Both the position numbers and the translations under genes were made by a program. Positions 38,209 to 47,960 of a stretch of DNA of 64,000 bases are shown piece by piece. The DNA comes from Novosphingobium marinum (GTDB lineage: Bacteria > Pseudomonadota > Alphaproteobacteria > Sphingomonadales > Sphingomonadaceae), in assembly GCF_013408095.1 (NCBI RefSeq), contig NZ_JACBZF010000001.1:496001-560000 (forward strand), read 5' to 3'. Below the pieces are notes generated by a model. It saw only the letters and a list, made by a program, of their open reading frames with translations. It was not told where the DNA came from and did not search any database. Each line of letters starts with the position of its first letter. The first letter of the stretch is position 1.

Positions 38209-40878
38209 ATGGTGAAGCAGGTCTACACGTTCGGCGGCGATGCACGGCACGACGATCCCCGCGCAAGGGACAAGCTGCTGCTGGGCGGCAAGGGCGCGAA
38301 CCTCGCGGAAATGGCCTCGATCGGGCTGCCGGTGCCGCCGGGCTTCACCATCACCACCGAGGAGTGCGTGAAGTACCTGAACGAGGGCGCCGACTTTTCC
38401 GACGCGCTGCGCGCCGAAGTCGCCGGGGCGCTCGGCCATATCGAGAAGACGGTGGGCAAGAAGCTGGGCGATGCCGCCGACCCGCTGCTCGTCTCGGTCC
38501 GTTCGGGCGCGCGCGTATCGATGCCGGGCATGATGGACACCGTGCTCAACCTCGGCCTCAACGACGAGACGGTCGTGGGGCTGGCAAGGACTTCGGGCGA
38601 CGAGCGGTTTGCGTGGGATTCCTATCGCCGGTTCATCCAGATGTATTCGGACGTCGTCCTCGGCCTCGACCACGGCCTGTTCGAGGAGGCGCTGGAAATC
38701 GCAAAGGAAGACAACGGCTTCCTGAATGATGTGGAGATGGGTTCCAAGGAGTGGCACGCGCTCGTCGACGAGTACAAGGCGATCGTCGTGGCCGAGCAGG
38801 GCGAGCCGTTCCCGCAGGACGTGAACGACCAGCTGTGGGGCGCGATCAGGGCGGTTTTCGATTCGTGGGATTCGGAACGCGCCAAGATCTATCGCCGCCT
38901 CAACGGCATTCCCGCCGACTGGGGCACGGCGGTCAACGTGCAGGCGATGGTCTTCGGCAACATGGGCGAGACCTCGGCCACCGGCGTTGCCTTCACCCGC
39001 GATCCCTCGACCGGAGAGAAGGCCTACTACGGCGAATGGCTCGCGAACGCACAGGGAGAGGACGTCGTCGCGGGCATCCGCACGCCGCAGTACCTGACGA
39101 GGAAGGCGCGCGAGGACGCCAGCGCCAAGCCCCTGTCGATGCAGGAAGCGATGCCCGAAGCCTACGGAGAGCTGGAGCAGGTGTTCGGCACTCTCGAGTC
39201 GCACTACCGCGACATGCAGGACATCGAGTTCACCGTCGAGCGCGGCAAGCTGTGGATGCTCCAGACCCGCACCGGCAAGCGTACCGCCAAGGCGGCGCTC
39301 AAGATGGCGGTCGACATGGTCGGCGAAGGCCTGATCGACGAGGCGACCGCCGTCGCCCGCGTCGACCCGATGGCGCTCGACCAGCTGCTTCACCCGACGC
39401 TCGATCCCGATGCGCCGCGCGACATTCTCGGGCGCGGGCTGCCGGCATCGCCGGGAGCCGCCTCGGGCGCGATCGTGCTAGATGCCGATACCGCCGAAAA
39501 GCGCGCCGAACTGGGCGAGGCGGTGATCCTCGTGCGGATCGAGACAAGCCCCGAGGACATTCACGGCATGCACGCCGCGAAGGGCATTCTCACCGCGCGC
39601 GGCGGCATGACCAGCCATGCGGCGGTGGTGGCGCGCGGCATGGGTCGCCCCTGCGTTTCCGGCGCGTCGGGCCTCTCGATCGACCGCAACGCGCGGACGG
39701 TGCGCATCGGCCACCGCGAGCTCAGGGAAGGCGAGGTCATCACGCTCGACGGTGCCTCGGGCGACATCATGGCGGGCGAGGTCCCGACCATCGAGCCGGA
39801 GCTGGCCGGCGATTTCGGGACGCTGATGGAATGGGCCGACGGCAAGCGCCGGATGAGGGTGCGCACCAACGCCGAAACGCCCGCCGACTGCCGGATGGCC
39901 CGCCAGTTCGGGGCCGAGGGCATCGGCCTTTGCCGGACCGAGCACATGTTCTTCGACGAGGACCGGATCAGTGCGGTGCGCCAGATGATCCTTGCCGAGA
40001 ACGAGAAGGGCAGGCGCGCCGCACTCGCCAAGCTGCTGCCCGAACAGCGCGGCGACTTCCACGCGATCTTCGAGGTGATGGCGGGCCTTCCGGTCACCAT
40101 CCGCCTTCTCGATCCGCCGCTTCACGAATTTCTGCCGCAGGAGGACGAGGACTTCGAGGAGCTCGCCGACGCGATCGGCATCGGCGCCGACACGCTCAAG
40201 CGCCGGGCGGGGGAACTGCACGAATTCAACCCGATGCTCGGCCATCGCGGCTGTCGCCTCGGCATTACGTATCCCGAGATATACGAGATGCAGGCGCGCG
40301 CCATCTTCGAGGCGGCCTGCGACGTCGCGGCGCAAAGCGGCGAGGCTCCGATCCCCGAAGTGATGATCCCGCTCGTCGCGACGCGCCGCGAACTGGAACT
40401 GATGCGCACGCTGGTAGAGCGCGTCGCCAGCGCCGTGTTCGAGGAAAAGGGCCGCGAACTCGATTACCACGTCGGTACGATGATCGAATTGCCGCGCGCC
40501 TCGCTCATGGCGTCCGAAATCGCCAAGGAGGCGGCGTTCTTCTCGTTCGGGACCAACGACCTGACGCAGACGACGCTTGGCATCTCGCGCGACGATGCGG
40601 GCCGTTTTCTCGGCACCTATGTCGAGAAGGGCGTGTTCGCGCGCGATCCGTTCGTCAGCATAGACCGCGACGGTGTCGGCCAGCTCGTTCGCCTCGGCGT
40701 CGAGCGGGGGAGGGCGGAGCGGCCCGACCTCAAGCTGGGCATTTGTGGCGAGCACGGCGGCGATCCCGCCAGCATCGCGTTCTGCGAGGAAGTCGGGCTC
40801 GATTACGTCAGCGCCTCGCCCTACCGCGTGCCGATCGCAAGGCTCGCCGCTGCGCAGGCTGCGCTGGCCAGGGACTAG
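38209..40878 (+). CDS. ppdK: Pyruvate, phosphate dikinase
   Basis: This 889-residue enzyme interconverts pyruvate + ATP + Pi with phosphoenolpyruvate + AMP + PPi, linking glycolysis and gluconeogenesis. The N-terminal ATP-grasp domain (GGKGANLAEMASIGLPVPPGF), the phosphohistidine domain with GGMTSHAAVVARG (His470) and the C-terminal PEP-binding TIM barrel with ICGEHGGDP are all present. I chose the ATG at 38209 (MVKQVYTFGG). An in-frame GTG 9 bases earlier and longer extensions are possible. Two direct repeats lie just upstream. Its stop shares CTAG with the stop of the convergent methyltransferase. Confidence 0.96.
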   Translation: MVKQVYTFGGDARHDDPRARDKLLLGGKGANLAEMASIGLPVPPGFTITTEECVKYLNEGADFSDALRAEVAGALGHIEKTVGKKLGDAADPLLVSVRSGARVSMPGMMDTVLNLGLNDETVVGLARTSGDERFAWDSYRRFIQMYSDVVLGLDHGLFEEALEIAKEDNGFLNDVEMGSKEWHALVDEYKAIVVAEQGEPFPQDVNDQLWGAIRAVFDSWDSERAKIYRRLNGIPADWGTAVNVQAMVFGNMGETSATGVAFTRDPSTGEKAYYGEWLANAQGEDVVAGIRTPQYLTRKAREDASAKPLSMQEAMPEAYGELEQVFGTLESHYRDMQDIEFTVERGKLWMLQTRTGKRTAKAALKMAVDMVGEGLIDEATAVARVDPMALDQLLHPTLDPDAPRDILGRGLPASPGAASGAIVLDADTAEKRAELGEAVILVRIETSPEDIHGMHAAKGILTARGGMTSHAAVVARGMGRPCVSGASGLSIDRNARTVRIGHRELREGEVITLDGASGDIMAGEVPTIEPELAGDFGTLMEWADGKRRMRVRTNAETPADCRMARQFGAEGIGLCRTEHMFFDEDRISAVRQMILAENEKGRRAALAKLLPEQRGDFHAIFEVMAGLPVTIRLLDPPLHEFLPQEDEDFEELADAIGIGADTLKRRAGELHEFNPMLGHRGCRLGITYPEIYEMQARAIFEAACDVAAQSGEAPIPEVMIPLVATRRELELMRTLVERVASAVFEEKGRELDYHVGTMIELPRASLMASEIAKEAAFFSFGTNDLTQTTLGISRDDAGRFLGTYVEKGVFARDPFVSIDRDGVGQLVRLGVERGRAERPDLKLGICGEHGGDPASIAFCEEVGLDYVSASPYRVPIARLAAAQAALARD

Positions 40879-41636
40879 CCGGGACGCCAGCCCGAGAGGG
40901 TCAGGATCTCGAAAGTCTCTACGGTCCTGCCGTGCTCGCCCTCGGACAGGAACGCGGCGCGTGCCCTGTCGAGCGCCGCCTTGCCGAGGGGCGGTCCGGG
41001 GTTCGCCAGGACGTTGCCGAGACCCATCGCCCGCAAGTCGGCGACGAGCGCGTCGAGCGAGCGGAAACTGGCCCTGAGCGGCCGGCTGTCGATGACCGGG
41101 TCGGCAAAACCGGTCCGTTGCAGGAGCTGTCCGCCTGCGCGCACGTCGACTTGCGGATGGAGGCGCGGTGCGGGTCGCTCTCCGTCGGCGGCAAGCATGG
41201 CGGATCGCAGCACCGGCAGGCTGCCTGCGCCGACGAAGCTCGCGACCATCATGCCTCTGGGCGAGAGAGCGTTGCGGATGTGGATCAGCGCTCCCGGCAG
41301 GTCGTTCGCGGTATCGAGCACGCCGAGGCTGGCGACGAAATCGAAGCCGCCATGCGGATAGGGGCGCTCGATGTCGAACCCGTCCGCCGGCTCGGCCTCG
41401 GAAACCGAGGCTCCAAGGCTACGAAGCGATTTGGCGAGTTCGCCCGTCCAGTCGCCGACAACGAGCGCGGCCGGCGGCTCGATGCGCAGGAATGCGAGGC
41501 GTTCGATTACGTCCTCGACCATGTCGTCGATGATGTAGCGGGGGGCATCGCAGGCCGATCGCGGCGCCCGCATCCGCCGCCTCGCGGCAAGGCGGCGTTG
41601 CGGGTCGAAAATCCTGGGGGGCGCATTGGATGCCAT
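40875..41636 (-). CDS. NDUFAF5-like methyltransferase-fold protein
   Basis: The product is 253 residues, beginning with a basic IFDPQRRLAARRR segment as in mitochondrial NDUFAF5 and its alphaproteobacterial relatives, which act on a complex I subunit. Further matches are NDLPGALIHIRNALSPRGMM and the LRAMGLGN region near the end. The SAM-binding motif I is degenerate: VVGDWTGELAK replaces the usual DLGCGRG, so cofactor binding may be altered. Next to comF, as in many alphaproteobacteria. Its stop and the ppdK stop overlap by 4 bases (CTAG). It is divergent from comF. Confidence 0.78.
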   Translation of the reverse strand: MASNAPPRIFDPQRRLAARRRMRAPRSACDAPRYIIDDMVEDVIERLAFLRIEPPAALVVGDWTGELAKSLRSLGASVSEAEPADGFDIERPYPHGGFDFVASLGVLDTANDLPGALIHIRNALSPRGMMVASFVGAGSLPVLRSAMLAADGERPAPRLHPQVDVRAGGQLLQRTGFADPVIDSRPLRASFRSLDALVADLRAMGLGNVLANPGPPLGKAALDRARAAFLSEGEHGRTVETFEILTLSGWRPG

Positions 41637-41711
41637 CGGGCAAGAGTGGCGACGACGTCCAGCCATCGCAAGCACTTGTCCTTCGATGCGAAGTGCCTAG
41701 AACCGTGAAAC

Positions 41712-42452
41712 ATGGCAATCGCCCACACGCTGGCGCCCATCGTCGACCTCGTCTTCCCGCCCCGATGCCCGCTATGCGGCGATGCGATCGGGGCGCAGTC
41801 GGGGCTTTGCGGCAGTTGCTGGAGCGAGCTTGCCATCCCCGGCGAGCCGGCCTGCTCGCTCTGTCACCGGCCGTTCGCCGAGGATGCGGCAAGCGGCCTC
41901 ACCTGCGCGCCCTGCATGGCCAATCCGCCGCGACACGACGGGATTGCCGCGGGCACTCTCTACAACGAGGCGTCGCGAAAGCTCGTGCTGGCCTTCAAGC
42001 ACGGCAACCGGATCGCGCTGGCGCCGCTCATGGCGCGGCTGATGTCGGCGAAGTTGAAGGCGGTGGACGAGAACTGGATTGTGGCGCCCGTGCCGCTTCA
42101 CCGCTGGCGCCTGTGGCGCAGGGGTTACAATCAGGCCGCTCTGCTGGCTCAAGAGGTTGCGAGGCTGCGATCCTCAAGGCTCTGCGTCGACCTGCTCCAG
42201 CGCAGGAAGGCCACACCGACGCTGGGCGGACTTGGCCAGAAGGCAAGAGCGCGGGCGCTCTCCGGAGCGATCGCATGCAATCCTCGCCATTCCGGCATCG
42301 TGCGAGACGCGAACGTGGTGGTCGTCGACGATGTCCTGACGAGCGGCGCGACGAGCGATGCCTGCGTTGCGGCACTGAAACGGGCCGGGGCACGCAAGGT
42401 CGTCATCGCCTGTTTCGCGCGGGTCCTCGACGAATCGCTGCCGCACGCCTGA
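41712..42452 (+). CDS. ComF family phosphoribosyltransferase-like protein
   Basis: This is a 246-residue protein with an N-terminal zinc-ribbon-like segment of four CxxC pairs (CPLC, CGSC, CSLC, CAPC) and a C-terminal phosphoribosyltransferase domain with the PRPP loop VVVVDDVLTSGAT. ComF proteins are needed for natural transformation in some bacteria. Whether this one acts in competence or nucleotide salvage is unknown. It starts 75 bases from the divergent NDUFAF5-like gene. Confidence 0.88.
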   Translation: MAIAHTLAPIVDLVFPPRCPLCGDAIGAQSGLCGSCWSELAIPGEPACSLCHRPFAEDAASGLTCAPCMANPPRHDGIAAGTLYNEASRKLVLAFKHGNRIALAPLMARLMSAKLKAVDENWIVAPVPLHRWRLWRRGYNQAALLAQEVARLRSSRLCVDLLQRRKATPTLGGLGQKARARALSGAIACNPRHSGIVRDANVVVVDDVLTSGATSDACVAALKRAGARKVVIACFARVLDESLPHA

Positions 42453-42479
42453 AAGCCGGAAGGGACGCCCTGAATGCAA

Positions 42480-42790
42480 ACAAAAACGCCCGGAACCGAA
42501 GCTCCGGGCGTCCTCGTGACGAAACTGTGAGGCGCTGCCTTTGCAGTTTAGCGATCCCCCCTGGTGACCGCTTCGCCCAATTTCCCTCATCACGGTTCGC
42601 AGCGAACAATCGCGCGTTCCGTGCCCCTGAACCATGGCGCTTCGTTAATGAGCACCGTCGGTCGGTGTTTGCAGCCCCCCAGCTGCGGAGCCTTCCATCG
42701 ACCGAATTGCCCGAAATGGAAAGAGCGGATACGACGGCACGTGGATTTTGACCGCGCGTTGTTGTTATCATGCAACATCCTAACAGCACG
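42480..42790 (-). ncRNA. Candidate small RNA on the minus strand
   Basis: An intrinsic terminator oriented for the minus strand (42486-42511) needs a minus-strand transcript, and no minus-strand gene lies within the next 300 bases. The region it would end holds three further hairpins, one with a G-rich loop on the minus strand. I do not recognise 6S, SRP, RNase P or tmRNA motifs. The 5' end is unknown; the limits given are the widest reasonable ones. Confidence 0.4.
42486..42511 (-). terminator. Intrinsic terminator, minus strand
   Basis: Arms 42486-42494 (ACGCCCGGA) and 42503-42511 (TCCGGGCGT) are a perfect 9-bp pair around an 8-base loop. On the minus strand it is followed by TTTTGTTTG. 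On the plus strand no T run follows, so it is not a good terminator for comF, which ends 33 bases before it. Confidence 0.78.
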
Positions 42791-42810
42791 CTTCGATGGG
42801 TGGATTTTCG

Positions 42811-43179
42811 ATGGCCGACAGTGTCCGCGAGAGCGGAAGCGATTTCATGCCTCGCTTCGATGCGAACGGACTTCTCACGGCGATTGCGGTCGACAGCGCG
42901 ACGAAAGACATCCTGATGGTTGCCTTCATGGACGAGGAAGCGCTCGTCAGGACTCGCAAGACCGGGCTGGCGCATTTCCATTCGCGCTCGCGCGGCGAGC
43001 TCTGGCTGAAGGGTGAGACTTCCGGTCATTTCCTGAAGGTCGAGGACATCCTCGTCGATTGCGATCAGGATGCGCTGCTGCTTGTCGTCGAGCCGCAGGG
43101 GCCTGCCTGCCATACCGGCGCGCGCAGCTGCTTTTATCGAAAACTGGGTGAGGAGGGGCTTATCCCGGTGGGCAATTGA
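42811..43179 (+). CDS. hisI: Phosphoribosyl-AMP cyclohydrolase
   Basis: This 122-residue enzyme opens the purine ring of PR-AMP in histidine biosynthesis (third step). The family motifs are ILMVAFMDEEAL, SRSRGELWLKGETSG, DCDQDALLL and GPACHTGARSCFYR, including the zinc cysteines. It lacks the fused HisE domain. I chose the ATG at 42811, 7 bases after GGTGGA, over one 15 bases earlier. No other his gene is in the window. An acyl-CoA dehydrogenase follows after 42 bases. Confidence 0.95.
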   Translation: MADSVRESGSDFMPRFDANGLLTAIAVDSATKDILMVAFMDEEALVRTRKTGLAHFHSRSRGELWLKGETSGHFLKVEDILVDCDQDALLLVVEPQGPACHTGARSCFYRKLGEEGLIPVGN

Positions 43180-43221
43180 TCCCTATATAAGCCCCGAAAC
43201 ATCGAGGAGAGGTCAACAGGC

Positions 43222-45021
43222 ATGCCGATCTACAAGGCACCCGTGCGCGACGCGCGCTTCATCGTCAACGAGGTTTTGGATCTTCCCGCACTGGCCGGAA
43301 AACCCGGCTTCGAATCCGCCAGCGCGGACCTTGTCGATGCGGTGATAGAGGAAGCGGGCAAGTTCGCATCCGAAGTGCTGGCGCCCCTCAATGCCTCGGG
43401 TGACGCGCAAGGGTGCCAGCGCAACGAGGATGGTTCGGTCAGCACGCCCGAGGGTTTCATCCAGGCCCACGCGCAGTTCCGCGAGGCTGGGTGGGCCACC
43501 CTGTCCGCGCCCGAGAAGTTCGGCGGTCAGGGCCTCCCCGAAGTGCTCGGCTTCGCGATCGAAGAATTCATGTCCTCGGCAAACCAGTCGTTCGCGATGT
43601 ATCCCGGGCTGACCAAGGGCGCCGTCGCCGCGCTGCTGGCGAAGGGGTCGCCCGAACAGCAGGAGCGCTATGTCCCGAACATGGTGTCCGGCCAGTGGCT
43701 GGGCACGATGAACCTGACCGAACCGCAGTGCGGCACCGACCTCGGCCTCATCACCACGCGAGCGGAGCCGCAGTCCGACGGGTCGTTTGCGATCACGGGT
43801 ACCAAGATTTTCATCTCGGCGGGCGAGCACGATCTTGCCGAGAACATCATCCACCTGGTGCTGGCCAAGACGCCCGACGCACCGGAGGGTACGAAAGGCA
43901 TTTCGCTCTTCGTCGTGCCCAAGGTCCTGGTGAACGATGACGGATCGCTGGGCGAGCGAAACGGGGTCTCCTGCGGCTCGATCGAGCACAAGATGGGCAT
44001 CCACGCGAATGCGACGTGCGTGATGAATTACGACGGCGCGAAGGGCTGGATGGTCGGCGAGGAAAACAAGGGCCTTGCCGCCATGTTCATCATGATGAAC
44101 GCCGCGCGCCTCGGCGTCGGCATCCAGGGGATTTCGCAGGCCGAAGTCGCTTACCAGAATGGCGTATCCTACGCGATGGAGCGCCGGCAGGGCAGGGCGC
44201 TGACCGGGCCGAAGGAGCCGGAGGAAAAGGCCGATCCGCTGTTCGTGCACCCCGACGTGCGGCGCATGCTGATGGACGGCAAGGCACTTACCGAGGGACT
44301 GCGCGCGCTGGCGCTATGGTGCGGGCTGCTCGTTGACGTGTCCGAGAAGGCCGAGGACGAAAAGGAGCGCGAACACGCCGACGATCTGGTCGGACTGCTT
44401 ACCCCCGTCATCAAGGGCTACGGGACCGACAAGGGTTATGCCGTGGCAACCGACATGCAGCAGGTCTGGGGCGGGCACGGATACATCGTCGAGAACGGCA
44501 TGGAGCAGTTCGTACGAGACGCGCGGATCGCCCAGATCTACGAAGGGGCGAACGGCGTACAGGCGATGGACCTGGTCGGGCGCAAGCTCGCCAAAAACGG
44601 CGGTCGCGCGATCCAGGCGCTTTTCGCCGTGGTCGACAAGGAATGCGAGGCAGCAGGTCCGGACGAGAGGCTTGCGGACATCGCCACGCGTCTGGGCAAG
44701 GCCAACGGCGAGCTGAAGGCCGCGACGATGTGGTTCATGCAGAATGCGATGGCCAACCCCAACAACGCCGGGGCGGGTGCCTATCCTTACATGCACGTTG
44801 CCGGGATCGTCGCCGTCGGGCTGATGTGGCTGCGCATGGCGAAAGCGGCGACGGCTGCCATGGACGGCGGTGCGGACGACCCCTTCTACGAGGCCAAGCT
44901 CGTCACCGCGCGCTATTTCGCCGAGCGGCACATGCCGCAGGCCGGCGCGCTTCGCCGCGAGATCGAGACCGGCGCGGAAGCGATGATGGCGCTTGCGCCA
45001 GAGGCCTTTGCGACCGCCTGA
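43222..45021 (+). CDS. Acyl-CoA dehydrogenase (DmdC/FadE-like, 600-residue type)
   Basis: This 599-residue flavoenzyme has the usual acyl-CoA dehydrogenase core: MNLTEPQCGTDLG (FAD/substrate loop), the hinge around IQGISQAEVAYQNGVSYAMERRQG, and the IYEGANGVQAMDLVGRK catalytic region. It also has an extra C-terminal domain found in 3-methylmercaptopropionyl-CoA dehydrogenase (DmdC) and related long forms. The exact acyl substrate is uncertain. The stop TGA is directly followed by the stop of the convergent hydrolase (TGATCA). Confidence 0.9.
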   Translation: MPIYKAPVRDARFIVNEVLDLPALAGKPGFESASADLVDAVIEEAGKFASEVLAPLNASGDAQGCQRNEDGSVSTPEGFIQAHAQFREAGWATLSAPEKFGGQGLPEVLGFAIEEFMSSANQSFAMYPGLTKGAVAALLAKGSPEQQERYVPNMVSGQWLGTMNLTEPQCGTDLGLITTRAEPQSDGSFAITGTKIFISAGEHDLAENIIHLVLAKTPDAPEGTKGISLFVVPKVLVNDDGSLGERNGVSCGSIEHKMGIHANATCVMNYDGAKGWMVGEENKGLAAMFIMMNAARLGVGIQGISQAEVAYQNGVSYAMERRQGRALTGPKEPEEKADPLFVHPDVRRMLMDGKALTEGLRALALWCGLLVDVSEKAEDEKEREHADDLVGLLTPVIKGYGTDKGYAVATDMQQVWGGHGYIVENGMEQFVRDARIAQIYEGANGVQAMDLVGRKLAKNGGRAIQALFAVVDKECEAAGPDERLADIATRLGKANGELKAATMWFMQNAMANPNNAGAGAYPYMHVAGIVAVGLMWLRMAKAATAAMDGGADDPFYEAKLVTARYFAERHMPQAGALRREIETGAEAMMALAPEAFATA

Positions 45022-45726
45022 TCAGTCGGGAAAAAGCTCGTCGAACAGGCTCGTCATCGCCGCCCAGCTCTGGCGATCGGCGCTGGCGTCGTAGGCGACC
45101 GCGTCCATGTCGCGCTCGTCGCTCAGGGGATCGGTGAAGCCGTGGCGAACCTTGCCGTAGCTGTGGAAATGCCAGTCCGCCCCCGCGCGGTCCATCTCTT
45201 CCCAGAACGCCATGACGTCGCTGCGGGGAGCCAGCGGGTCGGCGTCTCCATGGCATACGAGGATGCGCCCCCTGATGGAGCCAGGACCGGCGGGCTTGTG
45301 CGTGCCGAGAAGTCCATGGAAGCTCACGGCGGCCGCAAGGTCAGCGCCGTCGCGAGCGATCTCCAGCGCGGCCTGACCCCCGAGGCAGTACCCGATCGCC
45401 GCCAGCGGCGTCTCGTCTCCGGCGATCTCGCGCATCCTGGCGACCGCCGGGCGCAAGCGCTTGCGGAACACCTCCGCATCGGCGCGCAGGGGCTCGGCAG
45501 CCTCGAACATTGCGTCGGGACCCGGGTTGAAGCCGTAGAAGTCGGCGACAAGGGCGAGAAAGCCCGCATCCGCGAGCATTTCGGCACGGCGCTCGACCGC
45601 GTCGTTCTGGTTGGCGATGGTCGGGAACAGGATCACGGCAGCGCGCGGCTTTGGCCATGGCCGTGCGAGCAGCCCGGTGAGCTCGACTTCTCCGTCGCGG
45701 TAGCCGACCCGCTCGAGCGGGATCAT
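45022..45726 (-). CDS. Dienelactone hydrolase family protein
   Basis: This is a 234-residue alpha/beta hydrolase with the Cys-nucleophile elbow GYCLGGQAA, acid residue in HGDADPLAP and histidine in VRHGFTDP, the Cys-Asp-His triad typical of dienelactone hydrolases. The physiological substrate is unknown. Its ATG overlaps the cysK stop by 4 bases (ATGA), making it the last gene of the zinc-receptor operon, though that placement may be coincidental to function. Confidence 0.88.
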   Translation of the reverse strand: MIPLERVGYRDGEVELTGLLARPWPKPRAAVILFPTIANQNDAVERRAEMLADAGFLALVADFYGFNPGPDAMFEAAEPLRADAEVFRKRLRPAVARMREIAGDETPLAAIGYCLGGQAALEIARDGADLAAAVSFHGLLGTHKPAGPGSIRGRILVCHGDADPLAPRSDVMAFWEEMDRAGADWHFHSYGKVRHGFTDPLSDERDMDAVAYDASADRQSWAAMTSLFDELFPD

Positions 45727-46643
45727 TCGGGCAGGAAGTCCGGCACCGAGAGATAGCGCTCTCCGGTATCGTAGTTGAAGCCGAGTACGCGCGTTCCCGC
45801 CGCGAGATCGGGCAGCTTCTTCGCGATCGCCGCCAGCGTCGCGCCGGAGCTGATCCCGACGAGCATCCCTTCCTCGCGAGCCGCGCGGCGGGCCATGTCC
45901 TTGGCCTGCTCGGCATCGACCTGAATGGCGCCGTCGATGGCCTGCGTGTGCAGGTTCGAGGGAATGAACCCTGCGCCGATGCCCTGAATCGGGTGAGGAC
46001 CGGGCTGGCCGCCGGAAATGACCGGGGACAGCTCAGGCTCGACCGCGTAGGCCTTCATCGTCGCCCAGGTTGCCTTGAGCGCTTCGGCACAGCCTGTCAG
46101 GTGTCCGCCGGTGCCGACGCCGGTGATCATCACGTCGATCGGGCTGTCGGCGAAATCGTTCAGGATTTCCTGCGCGGTGGTGCGAACGTGGACGTCGACG
46201 TTGGCCGGGTTGTCGAATTGCTGTGGCATCCACGCGCCTTCGGTCTCCTCGACGAGTTCCCTGGCCCGCTCGATGGCGCCCTTCATGCCCTTTTCCTTGG
46301 GCGTGAGGTCGAAACTCGCGCCATAGGCCAGCATCAGGCGTCGCCGCTCGATCGACATCGATTCCGGCATGACGAGGACAAGGCGGTAGCCCTTGACCGC
46401 AGCCACCATGGCAAGGCCGATGCCGGTGTTGCCCGAAGTGGGCTCGACGATTGTTCCGCCGGGCTTGAGCTTGCCGTCCTTTTCCGCCGCCTCGACCATG
46501 GCGAGCGCGATGCGGTCCTTGATCGAGCCGCCGGGATTGGCGCGCTCGCTCTTCACCCAGACCTCGTGGTCGGGAAACAGCCGCGACAGGCGGATGTGCG
46601 GCGTGTTGCCGATCGTTGCGAGGATATTGTCGGCCTTCATCAT
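45723..46643 (-). CDS. cysK: Cysteine synthase A
   Basis: This is a 306-residue PLP enzyme making cysteine from O-acetylserine and sulfide. GGSIKDR contains the PLP lysine; [15 protein letters not shown] and [10 protein letters not shown] bind the cofactor phosphate and substrate; LVGISSGA is conserved near the end. I used the first of two adjacent ATGs, which overlaps the stop of the MFS gene (ATGATG, 4 bases) and has GGGAG upstream. Its place after a zinc-type receptor and MFS gene is unusual for a housekeeping cysK, and a related aminoacrylate-type metallophore enzyme is conceivable. Confidence 0.93.
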   Translation of the reverse strand: MMKADNILATIGNTPHIRLSRLFPDHEVWVKSERANPGGSIKDRIALAMVEAAEKDGKLKPGGTIVEPTSGNTGIGLAMVAAVKGYRLVLVMPESMSIERRRLMLAYGASFDLTPKEKGMKGAIERARELVEETEGAWMPQQFDNPANVDVHVRTTAQEILNDFADSPIDVMITGVGTGGHLTGCAEALKATWATMKAYAVEPELSPVISGGQPGPHPIQGIGAGFIPSNLHTQAIDGAIQVDAEQAKDMARRAAREEGMLVGISSGATLAAIAKKLPDLAAGTRVLGFNYDTGERYLSVPDFLPE

Positions 46644-47929
46644 CCTGGCTCCCTTTTCCGGTATTGCGGGGCGAAGGTCCTGGCGCGTCCCAGTTCGGGG
46701 AAGAGCCACGCCCACAGCACGGTCACGAATATGGCACCGGCCCCGCCAAAGACAACCGCGCCGGTCGCCCCGAGGATGGCGGCGGCGATGCCCGATTGCA
46801 TCTCTCCCAGCTCGTTGGATGCCGATATGGCGAGGCCCGAGATCGCCGAGACCCTGCCGCGCACGTCGTCGGGCGTGTTGAGCTGGATCAGCGTGTTACG
46901 GATGAACACCGAAATCATGTCGGCTGCGCCGAGCAGGACGAGGAACCCCATCGAAACGAGAAATTCGCGCGACAGCCCGAAGGCCAGGGTAGCGGCCCCG
47001 TAGATGCCGACCGCCCAGAGCATCTTGTTGCCGACGTTCGTCGCCAGCGGCCTCCACGAAAGCCATAGCGCTACCAGCGCGGCCCCGACAGCCGGAGCCG
47101 CACGCATTTGCCCGAGGCCCTCCGGCCCGACCTCGAGAATATCGCGTGCGAAGACGGGGAGCAGGGCGGTCGCCCCGCCAAGCAGCACGGCAAACAGGTC
47201 GAGCGTGATGCATCCCAGCAGGAACCGCTCGTTCCACACGAAATGGAAGCCATCGACGATCTGGCGCACCGGATGGCGCTTCTGCGGGTGGACCGGCGGC
47301 GGCAGGCGCTTGACCGCCAGCGTGCAGATCACCGCCACGACAAGCAGCCCGGCGGACACCCAGTAGGGAAGCTCCCGCTCCGCCGCGAACATGAAGCCGG
47401 CGGCAGCCGGGCCGACGACCGTCCCGGCCTGCCAGGCAATCGAATTGAAGGCGATGGCGCGCGGGATCAGGCTTGCGGGAACGATGTTCGGAGCAATCGC
47501 TGCCAGCGAAGGGTTCACGAAGACGCGTGCGGTGCCATGAAGTGCCGCGAGGACATAGAGTGCCGGCAGGCTGCGCCACTCCGCCGCCGTCACCGCGCCG
47601 AGCCCGAGCGCGATCAGCAGATCGAGCGACATGGCCGCAGCGGCTATGCGCCGCCGGTCGAACCTGTCCGCGACAAGGCCTGCGACCGGCGTCAGGAAGA
47701 ACAGTGGCACGAATTGCGCGAGTCCCAGAAGGCCGAGTTGGAATGCCGCTTCCGGGATGCTCATGCCGTAGTCGGCGCGGGCGACGTCGTAGAGCTGGTA
47801 GCCGATGATGACGACCATCCCGGTCGTCGCCACGACCGAGATGAAACGCGCCAGCCAGAAGAAGCGGTAATCCCGGATCTGGAGAGGGGAGGTGGCCTCG
47901 GTCACCTGCGCGCAATGGCAGCGCCACAC
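46640..47929 (-). CDS. MFS transporter (EntS-like family)
   Basis: This is a 429-residue transporter with 12 transmembrane helices in two halves, with the MFS-3 signature [29 protein letters not shown] (shown here as [12 protein letters not shown]) after helix 2. Members include the enterobactin exporter EntS. The substrate is unknown. Because it is sandwiched between a ZnuD-like receptor and cysK, a metal-ligand exporter or importer is possible, which is inference. The start is GTG 47929 by length; another GTG at 47905 gives a shorter N-terminus. No clear ribosome-binding site is seen for either. Confidence 0.85.
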   Translation of the reverse strand: MWRCHCAQVTEATSPLQIRDYRFFWLARFISVVATTGMVVIIGYQLYDVARADYGMSIPEAAFQLGLLGLAQFVPLFFLTPVAGLVADRFDRRRIAAAAMSLDLLIALGLGAVTAAEWRSLPALYVLAALHGTARVFVNPSLAAIAPNIVPASLIPRAIAFNSIAWQAGTVVGPAAAGFMFAAERELPYWVSAGLLVVAVICTLAVKRLPPPVHPQKRHPVRQIVDGFHFVWNERFLLGCITLDLFAVLLGGATALLPVFARDILEVGPEGLGQMRAAPAVGAALVALWLSWRPLATNVGNKMLWAVGIYGAATLAFGLSREFLVSMGFLVLLGAADMISVFIRNTLIQLNTPDDVRGRVSAISGLAISASNELGEMQSGIAAAILGATGAVVFGGAGAIFVTVLWAWLFPELGRARTFAPQYRKREPG

Positions 47930-47960
47930 GCCATTGCCAAGCGCTCCTGTGCTTGCAGCG

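Larger units (their letters stand above)
42453..42810. other. Intergenic region with several stem-loops (comF-hisI)
   Basis: There is no credible protein gene in this 358-base stretch. It contains nested hairpins: 42522-42549 (AAACTG/CAGTTT enclosing AGGC/GCCT), 42595-42607 (GTTCG/CGAAC), 42671-42686 (GCAGC/GCTGC with a six-base C/G loop) and the terminator at 42486-42511. The hisI ribosome-binding site GGTGGA lies at its right end. Confidence 0.6.

Noticed and set aside
42590..42778. 62-codon minus-strand ORF between comF and hisI
   Set aside because: No ribosome-binding site, Arg/Cys/His-rich with no resemblance to any family; it overlaps the hairpins of the candidate RNA.
42480..42790. 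tmRNA, 6S, SRP or RNase P RNA
   Set aside because: I looked for a tag reading frame, the SRP loop, and the RNase P core GAGGAAAGTCC; none are present. Left as an unnamed candidate.
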